In this document: piece by piece, positions 1 to 10,223 of the stretch
How the letters are laid out: each line of letters opens with the position of its first letter
How positions within the stretch are numbered: position 1 is the first letter of the stretch
NCBI RefSeq assembly: GCF_003384725.1
Contig: NZ_QNVV01000001.1
Span: forward strand, 464,438-528,437
Source of the DNA: Chryseobacterium pennipullorum
GTDB taxonomy: Bacteria > Bacteroidota > Bacteroidia > Flavobacteriales > Weeksellaceae
Reading direction: 5' to 3'
Length of the DNA stretch: 64,000 nucleotides
Notes under the pieces: generated by a model
Told to the model about the DNA's origin: nothing
The model's database searches: none
The model's input: the letters and a program-made list of their open reading frames with translations, nothing else
Program-made: the position numbers and the translations under genes

Positions 1-1064
1 GGATGGTGAGCTCTACAGATCCTTTCTGAATCAGGAGAATTTTGAAGGCCTGCAGAAAAGGGGTCAATGGAATGATATTGGCGATAAACTGTACAAAGCC
101 CGGCATGGCGCTCAGAGGCCAGGTGAAACCACTGATAATAAAGGCCGGAGAAGCGATCACCATCAGGATCTGTGTTGCCTTCAGAGCATCTGGAATAAGG
201 ATACTGATGAATACGCCCAAAAACGAAACCGATCCTACAAAAACAGCGGTAAGCAGAATAAAGTTGAGTATCCCTTCCGGCATAGGAACCCGGAAGATCA
301 TATGCATAAAGTAGTAGATACCCACAATAAGAATGGAGAATACCCAGATCGGAATTACTTTAATCAGCATGGTGGGGAATGCCCACCTTTTCATTTTCAG
401 GTATTCTTTCACAAAGGAACCCCGTTCAAACTCAGCGGCAAAACTTACGGCCATTGCCAGGAGGATCACCTGCTGCAATACGACGGCCAGCATGGCCGGC
501 CACATAAAAATAAGATAATTCCCTGTGGTATTGAACAGGGTGATATAATTGGCTTTGAAAGGTTCGTATTGGGTGGCAGCTTTTGCCGCCGGCATGCCTG
601 CTTTCTGCAGAGCTTTTATTGAAGCTCCGGCAGAGAACGTTCCTATGGTAAGCTGAAGAGCTTTGGAAGCAAAGTTGGCAGTAAGTACATTTCCTGTATT
701 GATGTAAACGTTCAGTTCAGGATATTTCTTCTGGAGCATATCGCCTTCAAATCTTGAAGGAATGATAACGACAGCTGCCGCCTCATGCCTGATAACTTCA
801 TCTTTGATGCTTAAGGGCTCCTGCAGGTATTTGATGACTTTTATGCTTTTGTTATCTTCCAGCATTTCCGTCAGCTGACTGGACAAGGGAGTATTGTCCC
901 TGTCGATAACCAGTACGGGGGTATTTTCCACTTTTCCGCTTTTGTAGACAAATCCCAGTAAGGTCGCATAAAAAACCGGTGCCAGAAAAAACACGGTTCT
1001 CAGGGTAGAATTGCCTATAAAAAGTCTAAACTCACGTTTTAAAAGACGGAAAAATTCTTTCATC
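1..1064 (-). CDS. ABC-2 type transporter permease (partial, runs off left edge)
   Basis: The frame is open from an ATG at 1064 to the window edge, giving 354 codons without a stop. The protein starts MKEFFRLLKREF, has one membrane segment near residues 22-42, then a soluble external domain to about residue 170, then several hydrophobic segments. This is the layout of ABC-2 permeases of the YhhJ/YbhS drug-export type. It would form the inner-membrane pore of a tripartite exporter with the adaptor and TolC genes just upstream in the operon. The gap to the adaptor stop is 60 bases. No ATPase gene is visible; it may lie beyond the left edge. The family call is firm, the substrate is unknown. Confidence 0.85.
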
Positions 1065-1124
1065 TGTTGATTTTTATATTTTAGGGAGCTATGGCACCTT
1101 GGGTTCAGCCAGCTTTACGATATA

Positions 1125-2084
1125 TTATTTCAGGATCACATTGGCATTCACCAGAATACTTTTGGCCTTATCCATCTCTTTAGGTTTTACCTTGATCTCA
1201 TAGATGGCATCCTGGAGCTGATAATCGGGGTAAGCGGTGGTAATATCAGCATATCTTGTCAACTGCTTGATGTATACGATGGTTCCCGTCAGGTTTTCTT
1301 TGTTATAGACCACCTGCATGGTAACATCCTGCCCTTTTTTATATTTTGAAATAGAGCTTTCAGGAACGGTAAATCTGAAATAGGTACTTTCCGGAATATA
1401 GCCGTTGAACAAAGCGAAACCGGCGGTTGCCAGTTCTCCGGTATTCAGGCTAATGGTTTCTATTTCCATATCGTTGGTAGCGATGATATATCTTTCAGAG
1501 TAAGCAACATTGGCTTCCTGTAGAGCCCCTTTGGCCTGAGAGGCCTGCCCTGCCGCCATTTCCACTTTTTCGAAACGGGTTCCCCTCTTCACATCATCCA
1601 GCTCAGCCACTACAGCATCATATTGTGCTTTGGCCCCCTGAAGTTTGGCATACACCTCATCATGCGCCTGTGGAGACATCAGGCTGTCACGGAACATATT
1701 ATTGGCTCTTCTGTATGATTTCTGTGCAAAATCATACTGTTCCTTCAGTCCTTTATACTTAGCCTGCAGCTGCCTCATCTGGTCTGCGGTTGCTCCGTTT
1801 TTGGCCATCTGCTCCTGAGCCGTTGCTGCATTTACAGCGCCCTGGGCCTGTGCTATTTTTGCAGAAACTTCCGGCACATCAAGCTGAGCCAGGGTATCGC
1901 CTTTTTTTACCGTCTGGCCCTCAGAAACATATATTTTTAAGATCCTTCCGGTTACCTTGGGTGCAAAAGAAATAACATCCTTTTTGGTTTTCCCTTCCGG
2001 GTCTTTCACCTTTTCATTTTTTTTCTCACAGCTTGCCAGCAAAAAGAAAGCAGCCAGAAGTACAGATATATTTTTATGCATCAT
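1125..2084 (-). CDS. HlyD-family periplasmic adaptor lipoprotein
   Basis: This 319-residue protein begins with a lipoprotein signal (LLASC, Cys19). A biotinyl-lipoyl half follows (KVTGRILKIYVSEGQTVKKG), then an alpha-helical hairpin rich in Ala, Gln and Lys (about 80-190) and a beta-barrel domain. That is the order of membrane-fusion adaptors which bridge an inner-membrane ABC transporter and an outer-membrane TolC channel. It lies 9 bases downstream of the tolC-like gene and 60 bases upstream of the ABC-2 permease, so the three are almost certainly co-transcribed. The substrate cannot be told from the sequence. Confidence 0.9.
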   Translation of the reverse strand: MMHKNISVLLAAFFLLASCEKKNEKVKDPEGKTKKDVISFAPKVTGRILKIYVSEGQTVKKGDTLAQLDVPEVSAKIAQAQGAVNAATAQEQMAKNGATADQMRQLQAKYKGLKEQYDFAQKSYRRANNMFRDSLMSPQAHDEVYAKLQGAKAQYDAVVAELDDVKRGTRFEKVEMAAGQASQAKGALQEANVAYSERYIIATNDMEIETISLNTGELATAGFALFNGYIPESTYFRFTVPESSISKYKKGQDVTMQVVYNKENLTGTIVYIKQLTRYADITTAYPDYQLQDAIYEIKVKPKEMDKAKSILVNANVILK

Positions 2085-2092
2085 TTTAATTT

Positions 2093-3511
2093 TTAAGGGA
2101 TTAAATAAAATTTGGTAATATCCAGTTCCTGGGTAGACCTCATCAGTTCTATTCCCGCTCTTCTCTGGTTGAATACAGCATTCTGATATTCCAGCTCCGC
2201 TGTTTCAAGATCATTTTCAGCATCAATGAGCTGTGAAGATTTACTCATTCCGTATCTGAATTCTTTTTCAGCCTGTACCAGCGCTGTTTTTGCCAGTTCT
2301 TTTTGCTTAGCTTTCAGGGTGATCTGGGCCGAGGCAATGTCATAATTCGTCTGGTTATTAGCCAGATTCAGGGTTAGTTTCTTCAGCGCATCTTCCTTCT
2401 GGTTCTGGAGAACTTCTTTTCCTACCTTAGCCGCCTCCTCAGCATGTTTTCCTTCCTTGCCGTCAAAAATCTCCCATTTAAATCCTACCCCGGCAGTGAT
2501 CAATGGAAAGACATTGATATTATTGGGCCTCCAATCCAGTTTCTTTCCTTCATATCCCAGTAACGGAACAGCAGGAACTACATTTTCAGAAGAACGGATA
2601 CGGTTTCCGTACAAGCCGATATAGTATGCCGAAGCCATCAGTTGTACCTTGGGAATCATCCATGTTCTTTCGGCTTTTATTTTATAATCTGCTGCGGAGA
2701 TTCCATGTTCAAGAGCACGGATCTCTGCACGCTGTTCTATTCCTTTCTCTGCTTCCAGCAATTCTACCGGTGACAATACAGGATCTATCATTCTCAGTCG
2801 TTCCCGACTGATCCCCGTTAAAATATACAATTGGGTAAGAAGCAGCTCTTTTTTACCTTCATATTCTACCACTTTGGCATGTAATGTAGCCTGGGCAAGC
2901 TCAATCTTCTTATGGTCGTATGGGGTAATCAGTCCATATCCCAGTGCTTTATCAGCAGTTTTTTTGTTGATGTCAAGTCTCTTTGTGCTTTCATCAAGGA
3001 CTTTTTTCGACTGATGAATCAGCGCGAGCTGGTCATAGGCCCTGGAGATGGTGGCAATGACTTCATCCTTTGTTTTTTCCAGCAGGATGTCTTCGGATCT
3101 CTTTTTTTCTTCAACAGCTTTTTTGAGATATTTAACCTTTCCCCCTGAATACAGGAGCATTTTAGCATCTGCTTTGGCTATTCCGGAAAATCCGGATACA
3201 TTGAAGTTATTGTTAAAAGTACCCTCCGGGATATTGATGAAGGGTGCCAGATTTATTTCCGGAGACGTCAGTCTTGCTGTTCCGTTGAGGTAACCAGCCT
3301 TACCACTCACTTCCAGTGTAGGAAGAAAGATATCTTTTAGCTTATGCTCGTCGAGGTCGGTAAGTTTGTTTTGGGTAACCTGCATTTTGAGATTCGAATC
3401 CCGAACCATTGCGCTATCCAGAAGTTCTTTAAAATCCGGCGCAGACTGTGCCCAGCCAAAAGCGGGAAAAGCAAAAAAACCAAACGTAAAAATCAATAAA
3501 TTGTTTTTCAT
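2093..3511 (-). CDS. TolC-family outer-membrane efflux protein
   Basis: The 472-residue protein has a signal peptide ending near FGWAQS and two long helical repeats rich in Lys, Glu, Ala and Gln, as in the TolC/OEP family. The C-terminal half carries a typical TolC segment (EKEFRYGMSKSSQLIDAE). It would form the outer-membrane exit duct for the adaptor and permease encoded next in the operon. It is the first gene of the unit; a TATATTTG promoter element lies about 16 bases upstream of the start codon. The start ATG at 3511 is directly followed by the signal peptide. Confidence 0.92.
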   Translation of the reverse strand: MKNNLLIFTFGFFAFPAFGWAQSAPDFKELLDSAMVRDSNLKMQVTQNKLTDLDEHKLKDIFLPTLEVSGKAGYLNGTARLTSPEINLAPFINIPEGTFNNNFNVSGFSGIAKADAKMLLYSGGKVKYLKKAVEEKKRSEDILLEKTKDEVIATISRAYDQLALIHQSKKVLDESTKRLDINKKTADKALGYGLITPYDHKKIELAQATLHAKVVEYEGKKELLLTQLYILTGISRERLRMIDPVLSPVELLEAEKGIEQRAEIRALEHGISAADYKIKAERTWMIPKVQLMASAYYIGLYGNRIRSSENVVPAVPLLGYEGKKLDWRPNNINVFPLITAGVGFKWEIFDGKEGKHAEEAAKVGKEVLQNQKEDALKKLTLNLANNQTNYDIASAQITLKAKQKELAKTALVQAEKEFRYGMSKSSQLIDAENDLETAELEYQNAVFNQRRAGIELMRSTQELDITKFYLIP

Positions 3512-3526
3512 GGTTTATGTTTATAA

Positions 3527-3534
3527 CAAATATA
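3527..3534 (-). promoter_or_regulatory. -7 promoter element of the efflux operon
   Basis: The minus strand reads TATATTTG, matching the Bacteroidota -7 consensus TAnnTTTG. Transcription would start near 3521, about 10 bases before the tolC-like ATG. No clear TTTG -33 box is seen. Confidence 0.5.
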
Positions 3535-3737
3535 ATGCAAAAAATGTTAAAATCGTTAAAGATAATTCTACGAGTAAGTGAATTTAATCTTAGTTTAAGG
3601 TATGTTTAAGTATAACCTCCTATTGATCATGGTTAAGGCCGAATTGTTTAAGTTCGATTTAAACTTTGTTTTATGGTGATTTTTTTTATTCTGTAGTATT
3701 GCAATTTAACATTTAAGTTCTTTTGTCGATATACAAT

Positions 3738-3771
3738 AAGAAACTCCCCACATCACTGTGAGGAGTTCTTT
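3738..3771 (-). terminator. Intrinsic terminator after ecotin gene
   Basis: An imperfect hairpin (ACTCCCCAC paired with GTGAGGAGT) lies 25 bases past the ecotin stop codon and is followed on the minus strand by a T-rich run. It closes the macroglobulin-ecotin unit. Confidence 0.65.
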
Positions 3772-3795
3772 GGTATCATAAAATGTACGATTTAT

Positions 3796-4284
3796 TTACT
3801 TCTGAACTGCTGTTTTCATCGCAGCATCAGGGCGTAAAACCCTATAACGAACTTCCATATCTTTTGGAACATAAAATACCAATGGTAATTTGCTGTTGTA
3901 TCTCATGATCTCCGGCTTAAGGGTTACAAATTTCTTTGTCAGTTTTTGTCCGGGACAGGCCATCAGCGTTCCTCCGGTCTCTCCTTTAGATTGCACTTCA
4001 TAGTAGTTGTAGCCCCAGCCCTGAAGGTCCTGATTTTTCATCTCTCCCATCAGGAAATATTTGTTGCAGTCCAGCATTTTTTCAATGCCTACAAAAACTT
4101 CTACTTTTAAGTCGTTTTCATTTTTTGCCACGGGAAGCTGAATATAGACCTGCTTGGATCCTTCTTTTGCTTTCGGGAACATATCAATCTCCAGTTTTTC
4201 AAACTTTTCTACTTTCTTTTGTGCGAAAGCATTTACCCCAGCCATTAATATCAATCCTGTCATTAAAGTTTTTGAAAATTTCAT
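3796..4284 (-). CDS. eco: Ecotin-family serine protease inhibitor
   Basis: The 162-residue protein has a signal peptide (cleavage near VNAFAQ) and then matches ecotin along its whole length: a YIQLPVAKNENDLKVEVFVG strand region, LQGWGYNYYEV, the reactive loop GGTLMACPG, and the C-terminal RYNSKLPLVFYVPKD and VRYRV strands. The reactive loop keeps Met at the P1 position and the flanking Cys; the partner Cys is in MLDCNKYF. Ecotins are periplasmic homodimers that block chymotrypsin-, trypsin- and elastase-like proteases. The gene is 41 bases downstream of the giant macroglobulin gene, so both inhibitors are probably made together. Identification is strong. Confidence 0.93.
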   Translation of the reverse strand: MKFSKTLMTGLILMAGVNAFAQKKVEKFEKLEIDMFPKAKEGSKQVYIQLPVAKNENDLKVEVFVGIEKMLDCNKYFLMGEMKNQDLQGWGYNYYEVQSKGETGGTLMACPGQKLTKKFVTLKPEIMRYNSKLPLVFYVPKDMEVRYRVLRPDAAMKTAVQK

Positions 4285-4325
4285 TTTATTTGGTTTTAAA
4301 TTTCACGTATTCCTTTAGCCAAAAA

Positions 4326-7300
4326 TCATTCCAAAATGTGAACACCTGTTCCTTTTGTATGGGCATTCATCTGTGGAGCATAATAGTTCTGCATCGTCGT
4401 AATCCCATTGGAGAATTTTCCGGATGCATTGGCCACAACATCATATTCAAATACATATTTTCCTTTCGGCATGTACTGGATATAGAAATTGGTAGAAGCA
4501 TCTTTTGAAGACTGATAATAGCCTAAATTATTTTTCCACTGGTATCCGGAAAGGGCATCCAAAGGCTCAAATCCTGCAGCACGCATATCTTTAATATGAA
4601 TAAATTCCATAGCTCTGTCGGTATTCAGGATCATCCTTACCGTTACTTTATCCCCAACCTTCAAGGGTGTTTCAGCTGATATTTTCTGAAGCTCCTCACC
4701 ATTTACTGTTTTTACTTTTTTATACAATTCCTTCGTTACTGAAATATAGTTTTCAGATGATTTTATTTTATCCAGATCTTCATAGTACTGCCAGAACAAA
4801 CCTCCCTGAACGATTCCGGGACCAGGTTTTGTGACGGTAACGGTCCCCAGGTTTTTATCTACCACATCCGTTTTCACCGTTGATTTTACGTAGCCTGTAG
4901 CCTGGGTCTGAGGTACGAGTTCTTTTCCTCCCCATACAATGGTAGCTTTATCACTTTCAGCGCCTGTCCATGATTTCCCTGAATTCAACAGGGTAAAGAT
5001 CACTTCGGCAGTACCTCTGGAACTTCCCCATGAGTTGACCTCCTTCTGTGTCACGAGCCAGATCTTCATTTCTTCAATAAAGGAAGGATCATTCGGTCTC
5101 AAGGCATTGAAAGCTTCGAGTGCTCCCGCATGATTCACTACTTTTGAACTGAACCAGCCCCAGTCGTTCAGATTCTGCTTCCAGTAGACTCCCTGAGTTT
5201 TAGTATCTGTAGAAGTTTCTTTCAGATAGGTCATCAGTTTGTTGGAAACCTCTTTCAGACCGTAGTCACTCATCAGCATCGCTGCACGATGAAGTCCGAA
5301 GAAGGTGAAGTCAGTAATTTTTGCTGTTTTTGCTTTCTGTTTTACCAAGGTCTTCAAAGTGGCCCCTTTCCCTTTTAAGGGATATTGCTTTTCCCAATAA
5401 TTTCGGGTATCCAGATAGTCAATCGCCCAGTTGCTCCAGATATTCTGATTTTTCATATCAGTATATTTACCGATTTCATTGTCTACATACCGGATAAGCC
5501 CGGCTACAAGCTCTTTCTGTTCAGAATTCTGATAATCTTCTACATGGTCTTTTAACCATGCATTTATTTTTCCCAAGTTTTTAAGGATGTACAATGAAGT
5601 TCCGTATGAGCTCGGATATCCTGCGTACCATGAGAACCCTCCGTCAGGATTCTGTAATTTCCTAAGCTCGTCCCAATCCTGGCTGATCGAATTTCTCATG
5701 GTATTCGCATCAAAAAGCAAGGCGAGCTTCTGCATCTGTTCAGCTTCATTCTTACTTTCCAGAACCCATGGTGTTTCTTCCAGAAGAAGTTGTTTAAGCT
5801 CCTGGTTTTTCTCAAGATTAGAGTTCAGCAGTCCTTTATTTTGATATTCTTCGAAAACGGTTTTCATTTTTGGATTGGCCTTGAAAACTTCCGCAGCCAG
5901 CACATCAGCAAACCATTTATTGAAGATCACATCTGCCGAATTGTTCTGATCATTTTTCAGACTTGGCAGGGCAAACATAATTTCCCATATCGGATTCGTC
6001 GTCAGCTCCAGGGTATTGGAAACATTGGATGCTGTGGTTGAGGTATTATTTTTAAGGTTATCAAGAACAAAGGTCTTGGTTTCCCCTTCTTTTACGAAAA
6101 CAGGAACCGCATCGGTCACCAGCATTCTGTTGGGTAAAACTGCCACAGCCTGTTGTTCTCCATCTGAGTACGCACCTGCTTTTGCCACAACCTTCAGAAT
6201 GATGGAAGAAACAGTATTGGGAACTTTTAATTTCCACGTTAAGGCTCCGTTTCCATTTTCATTTAAACTGAAGTTCTGCGCTGCAGACGTCAGTCCGAAC
6301 TGGGATGAAATATTTTCATTGGTAAAGGCATCCAGGATCTGCAATTCTGCGGAACCGTTCAGTTTTTTATCCGTAAGGTTGGATAGTTTGGACTGCAAGT
6401 TCAGTTCATCTCCTTCTCTTAAAAATCTTGGATAATTAGGTGTTACAGAAAATTCTTTTTGAGTCACAACCTGTTTTTCCAGCGTTGCTGCTCTGGCATC
6501 TTTGGTATGAGCAAGGAACATCAGTTTCCATTTCGTTAAAGCTTCCGGAGAGGTAAATTCAAAACTTACATTTCCTTCAGCGTCGGTTTTCAGATCAGGG
6601 TAAAAGAATGCTGTTTCATTAAGATTCTGACGTACCGGAACTTTTTCCAGAGATTCTTCTTTTTTTGCAGCTCCCGCCGACTGGTCATAAGCAGCAGCTT
6701 CTCCCTCTACACTGTCCACACCAGATTCTGTTTCAAGCCTTCTTGACATTCTTACCGAAGCTTTAGCCATTGGAGCAGGCGGAGATGCATAGCCCCTTAT
6801 CGCCACTTCCTGATTAACCATACCGCTGTTTATCGATCTATCATAGAAAAGCTGCTGATCAAACCAGTTAAACTGTGGCACTTCTACATATTGTCCAGTA
6901 AAATATTTCAGCCTTTTCTGGTATCTTTTCTGAAGCAGATACTCGCGGATGTCATAAGATACGCTGACTTTGAATGGCACATAAAGTCTGTCCCAACTGT
7001 ATTGGTTGGCAGCAAACTGATCGAGAGACATATCGTACATATTGGCCAGAACTTCGGCATTTATTTTTTCTTTGTCATTTCCAGTCACTTTCACCGTCCA
7101 TTTTTCTTTTGAATTCGGTTCCAGTTTATCTCTGAATGTTACGGTTTCAATTTTCAGCGGTTTTTCCGAATCTTTGATCTTCAGGATAACCGTCTGGGTA
7201 TTCACATCGTTGTAAGCAACCAGCTGGAACTGAAGATTGAGATCTGATACATTTTTATCTTTTGGAATATCTGCTGTGTATTCCAGCATCCCTTTTTTAA

Positions 7301-10205
7301 GCTGATGGGTTTCGGAGATCGTTTTGCCCGTTCCATCCTGAACGAATACATTCACCAATGCATCAGGCACTGCGGAATACACATACACCTTCGCTTTGCT
7401 TCCTCTTGAAAATTCTTCTTTAGGCGCAATCACTGTCAGGAAGCTTTTCTGAGCCGGCTTAAGGGCATTTTTATCCCAAACGCTAAAATACTGAACAGAC
7501 TTTATGGTGTCTTTCCCTTCAATATTAAACAATTCCAATTCATAATCTCCAGCATCCAGTTTACCAAGGTCAAGATGGGTACTGTCTCCGGCTGCCTGTT
7601 GTCTTTCCACAACCACTTTTTCTGTTTTCCAGTTTTTGACCTCATCGTTTTTATCAAAAAGATCATGTGGAAATTTGCTCACGAACTCCTCTTTCGAATA
7701 TTTAGGAAGATCCTGAATCTCTGATCTGAAGTTACTTCTGAAAACCCTTTCCGGCGTTACCAGTTTTGCCAGTTTTACCTGATAGGATTTTTTAAGTTTT
7801 TGCTCATTATAATTTTTCGTTTCAACATTCAGTTTCACAGTTTCACTGCTGAAAGCATCTTTAATATCATCAGCCTGAATATAGTGGGACACCGAGGCTA
7901 CTTTCAGCTGCGTATTGGCAGATTGTGTTTCACCATTGATATCGGTCACTGACGCGTTGATCTCATAATTATCTATTTGTATCCCTTCCAGCTTTTCATC
8001 TTTTTTCAGGTCGAGAAGGATCACAAATTCTCCTTTTTCATTGGTTTTAGCTTCGCCAAGGATTGAATTTTCGTTATCATTATCCTGTGGATACCATCCA
8101 AAATACCTCCATCTGATATTATGCTTTTTTATTTCGTAGTTTACCGTAGTATTGCTTAGTGCTACTCCGGAGAACATCATGGCTTTTCCTTTAAGCTCGA
8201 TGGTCTGGCCATACTTATATTCATCTTTTACAGGATCAAAGGTAACCTCGAATTTGGGTCTTTTGTATTCTTCTACGCTGAAGTTTTTGTACCCCTGCGA
8301 ATCCCCGTCTGTCGTCAGGTTGAAAACACCGTTTAGTTTTCCTTTAGGCAATGTAAAACTACCGTGGAAAGACCCGAATTCATTGGTGGTAAAACTTTGT
8401 GAAGCTACTTCCTGATTGTTGGCATCCAGTAACGTTATTTTTTGTTTTAATCCCGAAAGTACGGATTCCACTTCTGCATTCAGACGGGTATTGATAACCT
8501 TAAAATAGACGATCTGCCCGGGACGATAAATCCCTCTGTCTGTAAAAATCTGTGCCTTGGTACGGGCTTCTTTATTGGGGTTATAGTTTTCAGCACGGCC
8601 ATTGTTTCCATAGACCTGCATGATCTGGAAGTCATTCGTTTTAGGCTGGTGAATCAAAAAGGTTCTGTAGTATTGTTTATTGGCACCGGACGGAAGCTTA
8701 AAGGTTCCTTTTTCGCTGGTCTTGCCCTCAGTTTTAGTCATGCTTTTATTAGAAACAAATTCATAAAAACTAAGATTTTCACCGGCTGCCGGTTTTCCAT
8801 TTTCACTGCTTACCAGTTTCAGCTCATCAGAGAGCGAGCTGTTGTAAATTCTGGTCTGGTAGATGATTCTGTTTCCGGATACCAGAAAGTAGAAAGTCTG
8901 TTCAGGAGGGTTTACGGTGGCCTCCGCCCCTGCTACAACATACTGTACCACATAGATTCCTGACGGAAGGGGTTTGATTTCCAGGGAGGTTTTATGCATC
9001 TGATAGTCTTTAGGATCAGGAAGCTGAAAGGTTTCCGTCCTTACCAGCTTCTTTTTTACCTTTGCAAAGGTATTTCCATAGGAAGACTGCATGAATTGAA
9101 CAAAGGAAGTGAAATCTTCTTTTACTTCATAAATATTCAGCGAAAACTCTGCCGCGTTTTTAGATTCTGCGACAAAATGTATAGGCCGATCAGGCTGCGT
9201 CTGTTTCTCATACTTAATGGTCAATGACGGATTCGTGATCTGATTTTCCTTATTTTTAATATTCCCTATAAATACAGACTTCGGGTATTTGTTTTTTGCC
9301 TGTTCTGCAACAGCAAGGGCTTCTTTATCTTTCTTTTTACTCACCAGCTCACTCATGATATCCTCCATGATGACTACTTTATAATCACCTTCGACATCAG
9401 ATTTCAGAAGATTCTGGAGTTGCCCGAGCTTATCTTTACATGCATTGAAGTTGCAGTTTTCCACCAATTTTTCTTTCATGAAATACAGCTTCGGGTTTCC
9501 GGTGTTCTGAGCAATCAGTTCATCAATGATGGTATTGATCTGACTGCGGTTTTCGGTAAGCTCATTTTTGGTAAACAGTCCGTTATCAGATAAAAAACTT
9601 ACTTTTTTGATCGAATACCAGTCCAAAAGGGATGGAAAATAACTGATTTCTTTAATCTCTGAAAACAAATCTGCATATCTGTCCAGAGGGATTTTCTTCA
9701 TTTCCTGCTTCTGCTTATCAAGTTCCTGATAATTTTTAGTAATATAGTTTTTAAAATCAAGCTTACTCCAGGTCTCTATCTGTGAAACATCCTGAGAATT
9801 GATATTGGTTCTTCCGTTCACCTGCCATGAATTCTGGCTGTAATAATCCATGATGAAACCATTCAGTAAAACCTTAAATACCAATTGATCTTCACCCTTC
9901 AGTTTTCCTTCTGTTTCCTGAAGTTTTCTGAAGAATTTTGAAGCGGCATCGTTCTGATCGTCATCAACGGTTTGATTCACAATACTGAATTCCGCTTTCA
10001 GAGACCGGATCAGCTGAAGTGCATTATTTTCTTTCATGGCGTGATTTTGTAGTTCCAAAATAATGGGAAGATTAGTTTTATAAGCTCCTTTACTGCTATT
10101 TTCCTTAATCTTTTTCCATTGGTCGTCATAATATTTTTGTGCGAAGACCTTTGAAAAGCTCAGCATTACAAGCAAAAGCACAAATAACTTGGAAAATCTT
10201 TTCAT
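4326..10205 (-). CDS. Alpha-2-macroglobulin family protein without thioester motif
   Basis: This 1959-residue exported protein (signal ending SKVFAQ) has the bacterial alpha-2-macroglobulin plan: a helical N-terminal region of about 350 residues, MG domains with the hallmark TDRGIYRPGQ near residue 555, EEYKRPKFEV near 640, the core motif FFYPDLKTDAEGNVSFEF near 1200, and an alpha-alpha toroid from about 1400 with GGFSWYAGYPSS. The toroid position that carries CxEQ in thioester-type members reads LKNDQNNSADV here, with no Cys, so no covalent trapping bond is expected. A low-complexity segment near 1155-1185 (RRLETESGVDSVEGEAAA) may be a protease-sensitive bait; that is inference. Such proteins trap or hinder host and competitor proteases. 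The ecotin gene follows by 41 bases. Confidence 0.9.
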   Translation of the reverse strand: MKRFSKLFVLLLVMLSFSKVFAQKYYDDQWKKIKENSSKGAYKTNLPIILELQNHAMKENNALQLIRSLKAEFSIVNQTVDDDQNDAASKFFRKLQETEGKLKGEDQLVFKVLLNGFIMDYYSQNSWQVNGRTNINSQDVSQIETWSKLDFKNYITKNYQELDKQKQEMKKIPLDRYADLFSEIKEISYFPSLLDWYSIKKVSFLSDNGLFTKNELTENRSQINTIIDELIAQNTGNPKLYFMKEKLVENCNFNACKDKLGQLQNLLKSDVEGDYKVVIMEDIMSELVSKKKDKEALAVAEQAKNKYPKSVFIGNIKNKENQITNPSLTIKYEKQTQPDRPIHFVAESKNAAEFSLNIYEVKEDFTSFVQFMQSSYGNTFAKVKKKLVRTETFQLPDPKDYQMHKTSLEIKPLPSGIYVVQYVVAGAEATVNPPEQTFYFLVSGNRIIYQTRIYNSSLSDELKLVSSENGKPAAGENLSFYEFVSNKSMTKTEGKTSEKGTFKLPSGANKQYYRTFLIHQPKTNDFQIMQVYGNNGRAENYNPNKEARTKAQIFTDRGIYRPGQIVYFKVINTRLNAEVESVLSGLKQKITLLDANNQEVASQSFTTNEFGSFHGSFTLPKGKLNGVFNLTTDGDSQGYKNFSVEEYKRPKFEVTFDPVKDEYKYGQTIELKGKAMMFSGVALSNTTVNYEIKKHNIRWRYFGWYPQDNDNENSILGEAKTNEKGEFVILLDLKKDEKLEGIQIDNYEINASVTDINGETQSANTQLKVASVSHYIQADDIKDAFSSETVKLNVETKNYNEQKLKKSYQVKLAKLVTPERVFRSNFRSEIQDLPKYSKEEFVSKFPHDLFDKNDEVKNWKTEKVVVERQQAAGDSTHLDLGKLDAGDYELELFNIEGKDTIKSVQYFSVWDKNALKPAQKSFLTVIAPKEEFSRGSKAKVYVYSAVPDALVNVFVQDGTGKTISETHQLKKGMLEYTADIPKDKNVSDLNLQFQLVAYNDVNTQTVILKIKDSEKPLKIETVTFRDKLEPNSKEKWTVKVTGNDKEKINAEVLANMYDMSLDQFAANQYSWDRLYVPFKVSVSYDIREYLLQKRYQKRLKYFTGQYVEVPQFNWFDQQLFYDRSINSGMVNQEVAIRGYASPPAPMAKASVRMSRRLETESGVDSVEGEAAAYDQSAGAAKKEESLEKVPVRQNLNETAFFYPDLKTDAEGNVSFEFTSPEALTKWKLMFLAHTKDARAATLEKQVVTQKEFSVTPNYPRFLREGDELNLQSKLSNLTDKKLNGSAELQILDAFTNENISSQFGLTSAAQNFSLNENGNGALTWKLKVPNTVSSIILKVVAKAGAYSDGEQQAVAVLPNRMLVTDAVPVFVKEGETKTFVLDNLKNNTSTTASNVSNTLELTTNPIWEIMFALPSLKNDQNNSADVIFNKWFADVLAAEVFKANPKMKTVFEEYQNKGLLNSNLEKNQELKQLLLEETPWVLESKNEAEQMQKLALLFDANTMRNSISQDWDELRKLQNPDGGFSWYAGYPSSYGTSLYILKNLGKINAWLKDHVEDYQNSEQKELVAGLIRYVDNEIGKYTDMKNQNIWSNWAIDYLDTRNYWEKQYPLKGKGATLKTLVKQKAKTAKITDFTFFGLHRAAMLMSDYGLKEVSNKLMTYLKETSTDTKTQGVYWKQNLNDWGWFSSKVVNHAGALEAFNALRPNDPSFIEEMKIWLVTQKEVNSWGSSRGTAEVIFTLLNSGKSWTGAESDKATIVWGGKELVPQTQATGYVKSTVKTDVVDKNLGTVTVTKPGPGIVQGGLFWQYYEDLDKIKSSENYISVTKELYKKVKTVNGEELQKISAETPLKVGDKVTVRMILNTDRAMEFIHIKDMRAAGFEPLDALSGYQWKNNLGYYQSSKDASTNFYIQYMPKGKYVFEYDVVANASGKFSNGITTMQNYYAPQMNAHTKGTGVHILE

Positions 10206-10223
10206 ATATATTAATTTTGATAA

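Noticed and set aside
42..622. Plus-strand frames over the ABC-2 permease
   Set aside because: They are antisense to a clearly coding permease frame and have no family features.
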